Of a stretch of DNA of 64,000 nucleotides, positions 40,082 through 48,685 are shown one piece after another; positions within the stretch are counted from its first letter, which is position 1; the number at the start of each line of letters is the position of its first letter. The notes below the pieces were generated by a model. It was not told the origin of the DNA. It made no database searches and was given only the letters and a program-made list of their open reading frames with translations. A program made the translations under genes and the position numbers. Source of the stretch: DASUBV01 sp963822485 (lineage in GTDB: Bacteria; Actinomycetota; Actinomycetes; Streptosporangiales; Streptosporangiaceae); contig CAWGHW010000022.1 in NCBI GenBank assembly GCA_963822485.1, positions 1 through 64,000 of the forward strand, given 5' to 3'.

Positions 40082-40961
40082 CAGGGACTGGCACGCGGAG
40101 CAGCAGCGCGCCCGGCTGGACAGTTATGGCCAGTCGGCAGGTACCGCCCATGACCTCGCCGTCAAGCTCCCAGGGCTGCTCGCCGCGGACGTCGATGACC
40201 AGTTCCCGGAACACGATCCGGGTCACCCGGCTCGCCGTCTGGCGCTGCAGGATCACCTGCGCGGCCAGCGCGATCCAGTCCCCCCAGCCGCGCGCGGTGA
40301 GGACCACGGCATCCAGCCAGCCGTCGTCGGGCGCGGCGTCCGGCAGCAGCGGGATGCCGCCCTGCAGCCGGCCGACGTTCCCGACGATGACCGCGCTCGC
40401 CCGAAGGGTGCGCGCCGGGCCGCCGTCGGCGACCAGCCGGACCCGGACGGGCCGGTCCCGCAGATGACGCAGCGCCGACACGGAGTAGGCGGCCCAGCCC
40501 AGCCGCTTCTTGAGCGGCTCGCTGGCCTGGTCCAGCATCTTGGCGTCGAGTCCCAGTCCCGCCATAACGACAAACGGGCGGCCATTGGCGCAGCCGACGT
40601 CCAGCCGCCGGTCGCCTCCGGTCAGGGCGATCATCAGCGCCTCGCCGAGGTCGAGCGGGAGCCCGAGATTGCGGGCGAGCAGGTTGCCAGTTCCGATCGG
40701 CAGCACGGCCAGGGGAGTGCCGCGGCCGGCAACTCCCTCCACGCAGGAGGTGACTGTCCCGTCACCGCCGCAGGCCAGCACCAGGTCCACCCCGGCCTGC
40801 ACCGCCTGGAGCGCGTGCCCGGCACCGGGATCACTGGCGGTTGTCTCCAGCCAGAGCGGCTCGTCCCAGCCATGCTCCGACATGGCGGAACAGACCGTCT
40901 TCCTGAACTCTTCGCCATCTCCGTGCTTGGTGGGATTGGTCACCACCGCAGCGCGGGTCAT
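40071..40961 (-). CDS. Diacylglycerol/sphingolipid-kinase-family lipid kinase
   Basis: 296 residues, DagK/YegS-like catalytic domain. Nucleotide-binding GGDGT lies at about residues 65-69 (LACGGDGTVTSCVEG), followed by PIGTGNLLARNLGLP, the family's second signature, and GLGLDAKML. The C-terminal beta-sandwich ends WELDGEVMGGTCRLAITVQP. Such proteins phosphorylate diacylglycerol or other membrane lipids using ATP. It is convergent with the histidine kinase gene (11-bp overlap). No linked pathway genes. The 156-bp gap upstream (to the LuxR gene) holds nothing clear. Confidence 0.92.
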   Translation of the reverse strand: MTRAAVVTNPTKHGDGEEFRKTVCSAMSEHGWDEPLWLETTASDPGAGHALQAVQAGVDLVLACGGDGTVTSCVEGVAGRGTPLAVLPIGTGNLLARNLGLPLDLGEALMIALTGGDRRLDVGCANGRPFVVMAGLGLDAKMLDQASEPLKKRLGWAAYSVSALRHLRDRPVRVRLVADGGPARTLRASAVIVGNVGRLQGGIPLLPDAAPDDGWLDAVVLTARGWGDWIALAAQVILQRQTASRVTRIVFRELVIDVRGEQPWELDGEVMGGTCRLAITVQPGALLLRVPVPVIP

Positions 40962-41117
40962 CGCTGCGCAGATCTGGCCGGCTGGGCCGGGGCGGCCGTC
41001 ATTTTCGCTCCCGCATCAGGTCATTTCGGTGTCGACGGTCAGCAGGTGCCGCCAGAGACCGCGTGGACCGCCTGGTACCCGGGATTGCCTGAATCATCCG
41101 AACCGCCTGAAGGCAGG

Positions 41118-44066
41118 TCAGGAACTGGGGTCGCGGCGGGTCCAGGCGGCCAGCTCAGTCCGGTTGGTGAGGTGGAGTTTGGCCAGCATGCTGCGCATGT
41201 GCCCTTCGATGGTCCGCTCGGAGAGCACGAGCTGGTCGGCGATGGCCCGGTTGGTAAGCCCGGCGCAGACGAGTTCGGCTATCTCTCGTTCCCGTCCGGT
41301 CAGCGGATCACCCGCCTGGATGGCGCGCTCTAGCTCCTGGGTGAGCTGCCTGGCCCGGCCGGCCGGGCCAGGCATATCGAGACGGTTCGCCTCGAGGGCA
41401 GCCTGGCGGGCGAGGTCCAGGGCTTGCGGCAGGTCGCTGCGGGCGGCGCGCGCCTGCAGTGTGCTGGCCCAGTCGAGCCGGGCGAGCGCGACGAATGGCC
41501 GCGCGCCGATGCGGGTGTTGACGGTGACGGCGGCCTGGTAGTGGCCGAGCGCGCTCTCGGTGCGGCCAAGCAGCGCGGCGAGGCGGCCTAGCGGCCAGTG
41601 CAGTGAGCCGGACAGGAAGACGACGCCGGTGCCGGTGGCGCCCGAATCGGCGATGTGCGGGTAGAACAAGTTGTAGGTGGCCTGGGCGACCTCGGTGTCC
41701 TGGAAGGTCAGGATCAGGTCCATGATCTGGGTCAGGGCGCCGAGCGTCCTGGTGTCCTTGTCTCCGGCCGCGGGCAGCCCCCGCAGCGTGTCGTACACGG
41801 CGCGTGCCTCGTCGGTCCGGCCGGCGGACAGGAGTGCCCTGGCCAGCCCGGCCGTGATGATGGGGATCTGCGGGGAGGCTGCGGCGAAGTCGAAGAAAGC
41901 GGCCGGGATCTCGGCGGCGTCGCCCCGGGTCATCGCCAGGCACACGGCGAAGGCGTAGGACAACCCGGCACCCGAGGGGTCCTGGAGACGGACCGCGAGC
42001 CGGTGCGCCTCCCAGGACCGGTCCCTCGCCACCGCGAACTGGCCGGCCAGCGCGGCACGGGATGCCTGCTGCCTGAGCAGGTGCCAGCGGGCCAGTGGCA
42101 GCCGGGTCGACTCGGCGAGCCGCGCGATCTGGAGGATTTCCGCGTCCACCGCCTCCAGGTTCAGCAACTGATAGGCGGCGTCGATCCGCCAGATGCGGCC
42201 GAGCACGGCTGCGAGTGGCTGCCCGGCGGTCGTGGCCAGCTCGATGGCGCGGCTGCCGAGGCCCAGCCACTCGGCCTTGTGCTTCGGGGCTGACAGGGCG
42301 GCAACCCGGGCCCGGATAGCCTCGAGCTCGGCGACTGGATCACCGGCAGCAGCCGCCGCGGCAACGGCTGCGGCCGACTCGGCGCCTGCCTGCGTCAAGT
42401 CGCCGAGCTCCGCCAGCGCGGCCGCTCGCTGCGCGAGCAGCCGGGCGCGCCGGGCGGCCGGGCAGTGCTCGTCGGCGAGCGCGCGATCGCAGAGCCCGAG
42501 CAGCGTTGCCGCGACCGGCTGGTGCCCGACGCCACGGACCACCAGGGCGGCGTCGGCGACCAGGTCAAGCCGACCGTCTCGTTCGGCCGTATCCGCGGCG
42601 CTCACCGCATGCTGCAGGCTCGCGGCCAGCTGACCGGCCCGGTACTCCGCGGTGGCCAGCTCGATCAGCAGCACGGCGCGCTCCGCGTCGCTCATTCCGC
42701 CGCGCCCGGCCGCGGCTACCGCGGTGGCCAGGTACCGGGCGGCGTCCTCGAATGCGAGGCCCGATGTCGCCGCCGTGGCGGCGGCTGAGGCCCAGCCCGC
42801 GGCCCGCTGCAGCGCGGCCCGGTCGGGTGCGGCCCGCAGGAGGTGGGCCGCCACCTCGCCGCCCCGTTCCCGGTCCGCAGCGGCCAGCGGCTCCAGTACC
42901 GAGGCGGCGCGCCTGTGCAGGCCGGCCAGCTGCGCCTCGCCCATGCTGCCGTAGATGCCGTCGCGGATCAGCGCGTGCGTGAAGCGCCACGATCCCGCCT
43001 GGTAGGGCAGCTGGTTGACGAGTCCGCTGGCTTTCGCGGCGGACAGGGCGCTGGTCACGTCGGTGCTCGTCCCGCCGACCGCCGCGGCCAGGCTGGCGTC
43101 GAAGTCCGCGCCCAGCACACTGGCCGCAGCTAGCAGGCTGCGTGCATCCGGATCCAGGCCGCGGAGCAGCGAGGACACCAGGTGGCTGATCTCAGCGCTG
43201 CCGCCCGCGATGCGCGCGAGCGTGTCGGCGTCACGCTCGCCGTCCGGCCGGGCGGCGAGCAGGCGGGCCAGCGTGGCCACGTAGAGCGGATTACCTTCGG
43301 AACGGCCGTGCACCAGCTGCGCCAGGTCCGGCTCCGCGGGCAGTCCGGCGGCCCGCAAAATCTCTCCCACCGCCGCCTCGCCCAGTGGCGCGAGCCGCAG
43401 CATCTGCAGGCCGGGCAGCCTGGCCAGGCCCCCGAGCGCGTCCCGCCAGGGATCACCGGCGGCGTCCCGGCAGGTGGCCAGTACCAGCAGCCGGGATCCC
43501 GGCAGCTCGGCCGCCAGTTCTCGCAGCAGGAAGAGCGACGCATGGTCGGCCCACTGCAGGTCCTCCAGGACGACGAGCAGATCAGCGGCTGCGGCCGCGG
43601 CTATGACCGAGTCGGCTGCCGCGGCTGCGGCACGGAATCTGGCTGCGGCCAGGTCGTCGGATCGGGCACTGTCGGTTCGCGCCTGGTCAGTCAGCTGCTC
43701 CCCGACACCCACCTGGCCGACACCGGCCAGGATCCGCCGCCATGGCCACAGCGGCGGAGCCCCTTCTTCCTGGACAGCGCGCCCCCACAGGACCCGCGTC
43801 CCGCTGCCGCGGGCCGCGTCTGCGAGCTCCTCCGCCAGCCGGGTCTTCCCGATCCCCGGCGGGCCGGTCAGCACCACGAGCCGGCCATGACCCGCCAGTC
43901 CGTCCGCCTGCCAGCGGCGCAGCTGAGTCAGCTCCCGTGTGCGCCCGGCCAGCCTCCCTGGCCCGAGCGCGGCATCTGCCACGCCGCCATACTCCCGCCG
44001 CGCGCGAGCTGCCGTCCAGGACCATCGCGGGCGCAGTCGCGTACCGGGCCACGTACTAGCACGCAT
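41118..44066 (-). CDS. Large LuxR-family ATPase regulator (LAL type)
   Basis: 982 residues. N-terminal AAA/ATPase domain: RLAGRTRELTQLRRW, Walker A GPPGIGKT (68-75), Walker B LLVVLEDLQWAD (about 163-174). The long middle (about 400-900) is an Ala-rich helical TPR-like solenoid. The C-terminus is a LuxR HTH: LTGREREIAELVCAGLTNRA, then ADQLVLSERTIEGHMRSML, AKLHLTNRTELAAW (about 920-973). LAL regulators use ATP to gate activation of target operons, often for carbon use or antibiotics. The start is ATG 44064-44066; a GTG at residue 29 is an alternative. Divergent from the small barrel protein at 44132. Confidence 0.92.
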   Translation of the reverse strand: MRASTWPGTRLRPRWSWTAARARREYGGVADAALGPGRLAGRTRELTQLRRWQADGLAGHGRLVVLTGPPGIGKTRLAEELADAARGSGTRVLWGRAVQEEGAPPLWPWRRILAGVGQVGVGEQLTDQARTDSARSDDLAAARFRAAAAAADSVIAAAAAADLLVVLEDLQWADHASLFLLRELAAELPGSRLLVLATCRDAAGDPWRDALGGLARLPGLQMLRLAPLGEAAVGEILRAAGLPAEPDLAQLVHGRSEGNPLYVATLARLLAARPDGERDADTLARIAGGSAEISHLVSSLLRGLDPDARSLLAAASVLGADFDASLAAAVGGTSTDVTSALSAAKASGLVNQLPYQAGSWRFTHALIRDGIYGSMGEAQLAGLHRRAASVLEPLAAADRERGGEVAAHLLRAAPDRAALQRAAGWASAAATAATSGLAFEDAARYLATAVAAAGRGGMSDAERAVLLIELATAEYRAGQLAASLQHAVSAADTAERDGRLDLVADAALVVRGVGHQPVAATLLGLCDRALADEHCPAARRARLLAQRAAALAELGDLTQAGAESAAAVAAAAAAGDPVAELEAIRARVAALSAPKHKAEWLGLGSRAIELATTAGQPLAAVLGRIWRIDAAYQLLNLEAVDAEILQIARLAESTRLPLARWHLLRQQASRAALAGQFAVARDRSWEAHRLAVRLQDPSGAGLSYAFAVCLAMTRGDAAEIPAAFFDFAAASPQIPIITAGLARALLSAGRTDEARAVYDTLRGLPAAGDKDTRTLGALTQIMDLILTFQDTEVAQATYNLFYPHIADSGATGTGVVFLSGSLHWPLGRLAALLGRTESALGHYQAAVTVNTRIGARPFVALARLDWASTLQARAARSDLPQALDLARQAALEANRLDMPGPAGRARQLTQELERAIQAGDPLTGREREIAELVCAGLTNRAIADQLVLSERTIEGHMRSMLAKLHLTNRTELAAWTRRDPSS

Positions 44067-44131
44067 GCGCCGGGCCGGACGCTCGTCCGACAGTGGGCGG
44101 GTCAGATTCCCGCGGGAGAGGAGAGCCCGAG

Positions 44132-44749
44132 ATGTACGCCCATGTGGAACTAGTCAGCAGCCAGCCCGGTCCAGGCACCGGAGGCCGGGACACGGTGGAC
44201 CTCACGACCCGGGTAGCGGGCGAGCGTGGCTTGCTCGGCTGCATCAACCTGCAGCAGCTGGCCGGGCCGGCGGCGGCGCGCCTCACCCTGTGGGACGCCG
44301 AGAACAGCGCCAGCGAATTCATGGCCACACGCGCTCAGTTCGGCACGCCTGCCGGAGCAATCTACAAGGTCGGCGAGTACGAGCAAGGGCCTGCCGCAGC
44401 GCGGCCAGCAACCCACGCCCGGCTGCTGTATTTCGACGGCCCGCGCACACCCGAGCAGGTCGCGGCGGCGGACTTCGGCGGGCGGCAGCGGATCTGGCCG
44501 GCGATCCGCGACCTCAGCGGACTGGTCAGCGTTTACCTGCTGCGCGGCCACGACCTCGGCTGGATCGTCGCGACGTTCGCCACCTCGGTCGGCACGCTGG
44601 ACACCGCCCAGCGGGCGGTCATGGCCGCCGACCTGCTGCCCGGTGAGGACCGGGCGCTGCTGCCAGGACCGGACCGGATCGAGATCCATAACGTCACCGG
44701 CTACCACGTGCAGGCCGCCGGCCAGCCCGCGACCATCAGCGGGCGCTGA
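44132..44749 (+). CDS. Dimeric alpha/beta-barrel-like hypothetical protein
   Basis: 205 residues from ATG 44132 with GGAGAGGAGAG upstream. It looks like a tandem ferredoxin-like (ABM-type) protein: N-half MYAHVELVSSQPGPG, LLGCINLQQLAGPAAARLTL, WDAENSASEFMATRAQFG; C-half ARLLYFDGPRTPEQVAAADF, LVSVYLLRGHDLGWIVATFA. No catalytic residues can be assigned. It is divergent from the LuxR ATPase gene (65-bp gap), a plausible direct target, and is followed 42 bp later by a secreted protein. Confidence 0.7.
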   Translation: MYAHVELVSSQPGPGTGGRDTVDLTTRVAGERGLLGCINLQQLAGPAAARLTLWDAENSASEFMATRAQFGTPAGAIYKVGEYEQGPAAARPATHARLLYFDGPRTPEQVAAADFGGRQRIWPAIRDLSGLVSVYLLRGHDLGWIVATFATSVGTLDTAQRAVMAADLLPGEDRALLPGPDRIEIHNVTGYHVQAAGQPATISGR

Positions 44750-44791
44750 GAACGCCACGAGTCCCGGAACAGCAAGCACCAGGAGGTCAGC

Positions 44792-45325
44792 ATGAACAAG
44801 TCAGTGCGGCGGGCAGCGATCATCGGCGTCAGCGCCGCGCTAGCCGCGAGCGGCACGATCGGCGTGGCCGTCGCGTCGCAGGCCAGCCCGGCCCGCGCCG
44901 CGAGGACCCTGAGGTACTACGCGTTCGACATTAACAACGGCACCACCGACCCGGGCTTCATCCCGGTAGCGGGCACGAAGCCCGGCGTCTTTGCCCAGGG
45001 CGACGAGCTGATCATCAACGATCAGGTCACCGTCACCCGCAAGCGCGGAAGCGGCTACCCGATCGTGGGCTTCGACTCCGGCGTGTGCACCCTGACCCGG
45101 ATTCCGGAGAAGTTCGCCGAGCAGACTCTAGGCAACTGCCTGGTCACGGTCGTATGGAAGGACGCCAGCCTGACCGTGCAGGGAGTGGTCCGTTTCAGCA
45201 AGCAGCAGCCGCAATCGGCGGTGCTGGCCGTCACCGGCGGAACGGGCAGCTACCACGGCGCCACCGGGGTCGTCGATGTCGCATTCACCAAGAACCACAA
45301 GATCCTGACGTTCAGGCTGAAGTGA
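44792..45325 (+). CDS. Secreted allene-oxide-cyclase-barrel-like protein
   Basis: 177 residues with a Sec signal (AAIIGVSAALAASGTIGVAV, cleavage near ASPARA). The mature ~140 residues form an AOC/dirigent-like beta-barrel: YYAFDINNGTTDPGFIPVAG, GVFAQGDELIINDQVTVTRK, TLGNCLVTVVWKDASLTVQG, and SAVLAVTGGTGSYHGATGVV near the end, the GTG-Y-GA-G pattern typical of this fold. Plant relatives cyclise fatty-acid epoxides or guide radical coupling; bacterial roles are unknown. GGAGG lies six bases before the ATG. The gene ends before a strong hairpin. Confidence 0.82.
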   Translation: MNKSVRRAAIIGVSAALAASGTIGVAVASQASPARAARTLRYYAFDINNGTTDPGFIPVAGTKPGVFAQGDELIINDQVTVTRKRGSGYPIVGFDSGVCTLTRIPEKFAEQTLGNCLVTVVWKDASLTVQGVVRFSKQQPQSAVLAVTGGTGSYHGATGVVDVAFTKNHKILTFRLK

Positions 45326-45336
45326 GCGTGCGGCGC

Positions 45337-45365
45337 GGCGGCCAGGATCCGTGATCCCGGCCGCC
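45337..45365. terminator. Bidirectional terminator hairpin between AOC-like and MocR genes
   Basis: GGCGGCC (45337-45343) and GGCCGCC (45359-45365) form an outer stem, with inner GATC/GATC pairing around a short loop. It sits between two convergent genes (stops 45325 and 45399), so it can end both transcripts. No U-run. Confidence 0.55.
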
Positions 45366-45398
45366 GCCATGCTCGCTCGTACCCGTCGAGCGCCGGCG

Positions 45399-46787
45399 TT
45401 AGCGGGTGGTGCGGTCGAGTGCCTGGCCGAGGACGTCAACGGCGTGATCGATGATGGCTGGTGATGCGGTGAACGGAATCCGCAGATGCCGGTCGTCGCG
45501 GCCGCCGACGGTGTAGCTCGAAGACGGTTCCAGCAGGACACCGAGCCTGGCGCACTCTTGAACGACCTCGTGGGAGGAATGCCCGGCCAGGTCCAGCCAT
45601 ACGGTGATGCCGCCTGCCGGACGCTGCCACGTCAGGCCGGGGCGGCCCAGTGCTCGCAGCCGCCCCTCCAGGTGCTGCAGGTTCTCGGTCAGCAGCCGGG
45701 TCCGGCGCTGGATGATCCCGGCGATCGAGTTGAGCAGCTCGGTGCCTACCACCTGGTCCAGTGACCCCGGGCCGGTGCCGATGATGGCAGCGGCCTGCCT
45801 GAGCTGGCGGGTGATCGCGGCTGGCGCCCGGACCCAGCCCAGGCGCAGTCCGCCCCATGCGATCTTGCTCATCGACGACACCGTGAGCGCCGAGTCGTTG
45901 TACCGGGCCAGCGACGGAAGCGTTTCCCCGGTGAGGTTCAGCGGCCGCATGGTCTCGTCCGCGATGGTCATCCAGCCCGCCTCCCGGGTGGCGCGCCCCA
46001 GGGCCTGGCGGATGGCGGGCGGCATGGAGGCACCGGTCGGGTTATGCCCGTCGGGCTGGACGTACAGCACGCCGGCGGCAGGCGGGCGCATGAGGTAGGC
46101 GAGCCAGTCCGGGTCCCAGCCAGTGGTCCCCGCGGGCCAGGCGACCAGCCGCCGGCGATCTTGCAGGAGGACGCGCAGCGCGCCGGGGTAGGTGGGGGTC
46201 TCTGCTATCGCCAGCCGGCCGGGCGGGCCCACGGTGTCCAGGACGAGCCGTAGCCCGGCCATGGCCCCGGGCGTCAGGGTCAGCTGGGCCGCGCGAGTCG
46301 GGAGCCCGGTGGTGCTCAGGTACCCGGCCAGTGCGGCGGTCAGGTCATCGCCGGCGTCTGCGATCGTGCCGTCGAGTGCGAGGGCAGCGGGCAGGCCATG
46401 CTCGACTGCGGTGGCGGCGATCTCGAGCAGGTCGACGGGGCCGGCTGTGGTAGCCCACCGCAGGTCGATGGCCGCCTCAGGGTGGCCCGCCGCGGGCGGC
46501 CAGGGTGACGGGGTCCGGGCCGCGACGGTATCCATCAGCCGGTCGGTGGCCGCCACGAAGGTGCCCGCGCCGTGGCGGGTCACCAGGAGGCCTTCGAGGC
46601 GCAGCCGGGTCAGCGCCCGGACGACGGTCACCCGGCTGACGTTGAGCTGGGCGGCCAGTGCTCGCTCCGAGGGCAGGCGCATGTGGGCGTGCAGCTCGCC
46701 CTGGGTGATCCGGGACCGGAGCGTGGCCGCGACCTCGTGCGTACGGGAGATACCGTCGCTGCGCGCCGAAGCGCGACTCGCATCCAT
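45399..46787 (-). CDS. MocR-type regulator (GntR HTH fused to aminotransferase domain)
   Basis: 462 residues. N-terminal GntR winged HTH (about 15-80): EVAATLRSRITQGELHAHMR, LPSERALAAQLNVSRVTVVR, LEGLLVTRHGAGTFV. A fold-I aminotransferase-like domain follows, with PDGHNPTGASMP and the PLP lysine K308 in SSMSKIAWGGLRLGW. MocR/PdxR/GabR regulators bind PLP or an amine/amino acid. It is divergent from a PhzF-family gene with a perfect palindrome (46788-46814) between them, which is the likely operator for both. Confidence 0.94.
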   Translation of the reverse strand: MDASRASARSDGISRTHEVAATLRSRITQGELHAHMRLPSERALAAQLNVSRVTVVRALTRLRLEGLLVTRHGAGTFVAATDRLMDTVAARTPSPWPPAAGHPEAAIDLRWATTAGPVDLLEIAATAVEHGLPAALALDGTIADAGDDLTAALAGYLSTTGLPTRAAQLTLTPGAMAGLRLVLDTVGPPGRLAIAETPTYPGALRVLLQDRRRLVAWPAGTTGWDPDWLAYLMRPPAAGVLYVQPDGHNPTGASMPPAIRQALGRATREAGWMTIADETMRPLNLTGETLPSLARYNDSALTVSSMSKIAWGGLRLGWVRAPAAITRQLRQAAAIIGTGPGSLDQVVGTELLNSIAGIIQRRTRLLTENLQHLEGRLRALGRPGLTWQRPAGGITVWLDLAGHSSHEVVQECARLGVLLEPSSSYTVGGRDDRHLRIPFTASPAIIDHAVDVLGQALDRTTR

Positions 46788-46814
46788 CAGTCCACTTTAG
46801 CCTGAAGTGGACTG
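46788..46814. promoter_or_regulatory. MocR operator palindrome
   Basis: CAGTCCACTT (46788-46797), 7-nt spacer, AAGTGGACTG (46805-46814): perfect 10-bp arms, starting one base upstream of the MocR ATG (46787) and 33 bp before the PhzF start. MocR regulators bind repeats in such divergent promoters. Occupancy would cover the MocR start region and block the PhzF promoter. Confidence 0.75.
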
Positions 46815-46847
46815 CTCAGCCTCCTGGGTCGAGGGGAGGATGCCGGT

Positions 46848-47726
46848 ATGGACTTTCAGCATGTTGACGTCTTCGCCGGCGAGGCGTTCACCGGCAACAG
46901 CCTCACGGTCTTCATCGGTGACGGCTCGCTGACCAGCGGGCAGCTCCTCGCGATCACTCAGGAGTTCCGGCACTTTGAGAGTGTCTTCCTGGCCGCCACG
47001 CAGACCCCCGATCGCTGGCGCGCCCGGATCTTTGACTTGTCCGGGGAGCTTGACTTCGCTGGCCACCCGGTCCTGGGGGCGGCCGCGGCCTTGCACGCGC
47101 GGCTCGGCGGGGGTGAGGCCCGGAGCTGGCTGATGGACCTGCCAGCCGGGACCGTCGGGGTCGAGACGGTCCGCAGCGGTGCCGGATTCGGCGCGACCAT
47201 GGACCAGGGGCGTCCCGAGTACGGGCCGGCACTCGCGCCGCAGGAGCTGGCCCCGGTGCTCCAGGGCATCGGCCTTCAGGCCGCCGACCTGGCGGCCGGG
47301 TTCGAGCCGGCCGTGGTGTCCACCGGGCTTCGCTATCTGCTGATTCCGGTCACCCCGGCGGCACTTGGCCGGGCCGGCATCGCCGTCCGCGACTTCGCCG
47401 GCCGGCTGGCGGGAGTCGGGGCGCAGTTCGCGTACCTTCTCGACCCCGGCCACCTGGAAGGCCGTCACTGGAACAACGACGGCCGCACCGAGGACGTGGC
47501 AACGGGCAGCGCCGCCGGAACTGTCGGGGCCTACCTGGCCCGAAACGGGAGAGTCGCCACGAATGAGTCATTCGTCCTGCATCAGGGTCGCTTCGCGGGC
47601 CGTCCCAGCCGCCTGCGCGTCACGCCTCAAGGCGAGCCGGGAAACGTCACGCGGGTCCTGGTCAGCGGTGACGTGGTCCTGGTAGCGCAGGGGACACTGG
47701 CGGCTACGCCGGAAGCCGGGAGATGA
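46848..47726 (+). CDS. PhzF-family isomerase-like protein
   Basis: 292 residues from ATG 46848 with GGAGG upstream. PhzF fold: MDFQHVDVFAGEAFTGNSLT, catalytic Glu44 in RHFESVFLAA, DFAGHPVLGAAAALH, and the C-terminal glycine-rich DVATGSAAGTVGAYLARNG. It is a divergent paralogue of the gene at 3-851 and differs at most positions outside the motifs. It is paired with the MocR regulator, so its product may act on an amino acid or amine recognised by MocR. The actual reaction is unknown. Confidence 0.92.
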   Translation: MDFQHVDVFAGEAFTGNSLTVFIGDGSLTSGQLLAITQEFRHFESVFLAATQTPDRWRARIFDLSGELDFAGHPVLGAAAALHARLGGGEARSWLMDLPAGTVGVETVRSGAGFGATMDQGRPEYGPALAPQELAPVLQGIGLQAADLAAGFEPAVVSTGLRYLLIPVTPAALGRAGIAVRDFAGRLAGVGAQFAYLLDPGHLEGRHWNNDGRTEDVATGSAAGTVGAYLARNGRVATNESFVLHQGRFAGRPSRLRVTPQGEPGNVTRVLVSGDVVLVAQGTLAATPEAGR

Positions 47727-47827
47727 CCCTGACAGTCAATCAGGGCAGTACGGCTGCGCATCCTCGGCTCCTGGAACGCCGAACCACGTGGGTACTGCGC
47801 GCAGGAGACGTGACAGGATGCTGAGTC

Positions 47828-48667
47828 ATGCTGCCTCGGTGGGAGAACAGCGAGCCGGTACTGCACGCTGCGCACGGAGCCGGCAACTGGATCGGCGCGG
47901 CCAGTGCTCTCATTCACGGCGATTACATCTATCTCGCCTATCGTGACCGGCATCCGGTCGACAAGGGACGCGGCAACCGGGTCTATGTAGCCCGCTCCCC
48001 GGTTGAGAATGGCATCCATTTTGACGTGCTGTGCGCCATTGACAAGGCGGATATGGACGCTGAGTCACTGGAGCGGCCGGCGCTGGATGTGACGCCGGGT
48101 GGCGACTGGGACCTCTATCTCAGCTGTGCCACGTTCAATTCCAAGCACTGGCGGATCGAGAGGCTGCGGGCACGCCGTCCGGAGGACTTCAGCGCCAGCA
48201 CCCGTCAGGTTGTCTTCCCTGGCAGCAGGGAGTTCGGCATCAAGGACCCGGTGCTGGTCCGCGGCCAGGATCTGCGCGTATGGGCGACGTTGCATCCACT
48301 GACCGAAGGCGACGATAACGCCGACAAGATGACGAGCGTGGACGCGCTCAGCGGCGAAACCGTCATGGTGCCAGAGCCCGGCACGTGGTACAGCCGCGGC
48401 ACCCGGCTGACGGCGGTCGTGGGCGAGCATGCCTATTTCGATGGCCGGGCGTCGGCGGCGGAGAACTTCGAGGAACGGACCGGAGTAGCCAGGTGGGACG
48501 GGTCACGGTATCTCGCCGTGGCTGGCCCGGCATCCAGTCCGGTCGGCGGCGGCGCGCTGCGCTACGTTTCAGTTATCGCGCTGCCGGACGGGAAACAGCG
48601 TCTCTACTATGAGTGCGCGACCCAGTATGACAGTCATGAATTGCGCACCGAACTGCGTGGTCAATAG
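47828..48667 (+). CDS. Glycosidase-like five-bladed propeller protein, cytosolic
   Basis: 279 residues without a signal peptide. It has the strand pattern and Asp/Trp-rich motifs of glycoside-hydrolase-type five-bladed propellers: NWIGAASALIHGDYIYLAYR, GRGNRVYVARSPVENGIHFD, LDVTPGGDWDLYLSCATFNS, GSREFGIKDPVLVRGQDLRV (KDP like the GH43/GH130 acid/base region) and ALRYVSVIALPDGKQRLYYE. Catalytic residues cannot be confirmed. ATG 47828 has only a weak AGGA upstream. It ends 18 bp before the RecQ gene, so they may share a transcript, though no functional link is obvious. Confidence 0.65.
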   Translation: MLPRWENSEPVLHAAHGAGNWIGAASALIHGDYIYLAYRDRHPVDKGRGNRVYVARSPVENGIHFDVLCAIDKADMDAESLERPALDVTPGGDWDLYLSCATFNSKHWRIERLRARRPEDFSASTRQVVFPGSREFGIKDPVLVRGQDLRVWATLHPLTEGDDNADKMTSVDALSGETVMVPEPGTWYSRGTRLTAVVGEHAYFDGRASAAENFEERTGVARWDGSRYLAVAGPASSPVGGGALRYVSVIALPDGKQRLYYECATQYDSHELRTELRGQ

Positions 48668-48685
48668 CGTGCCGGGGGCTCAGCC

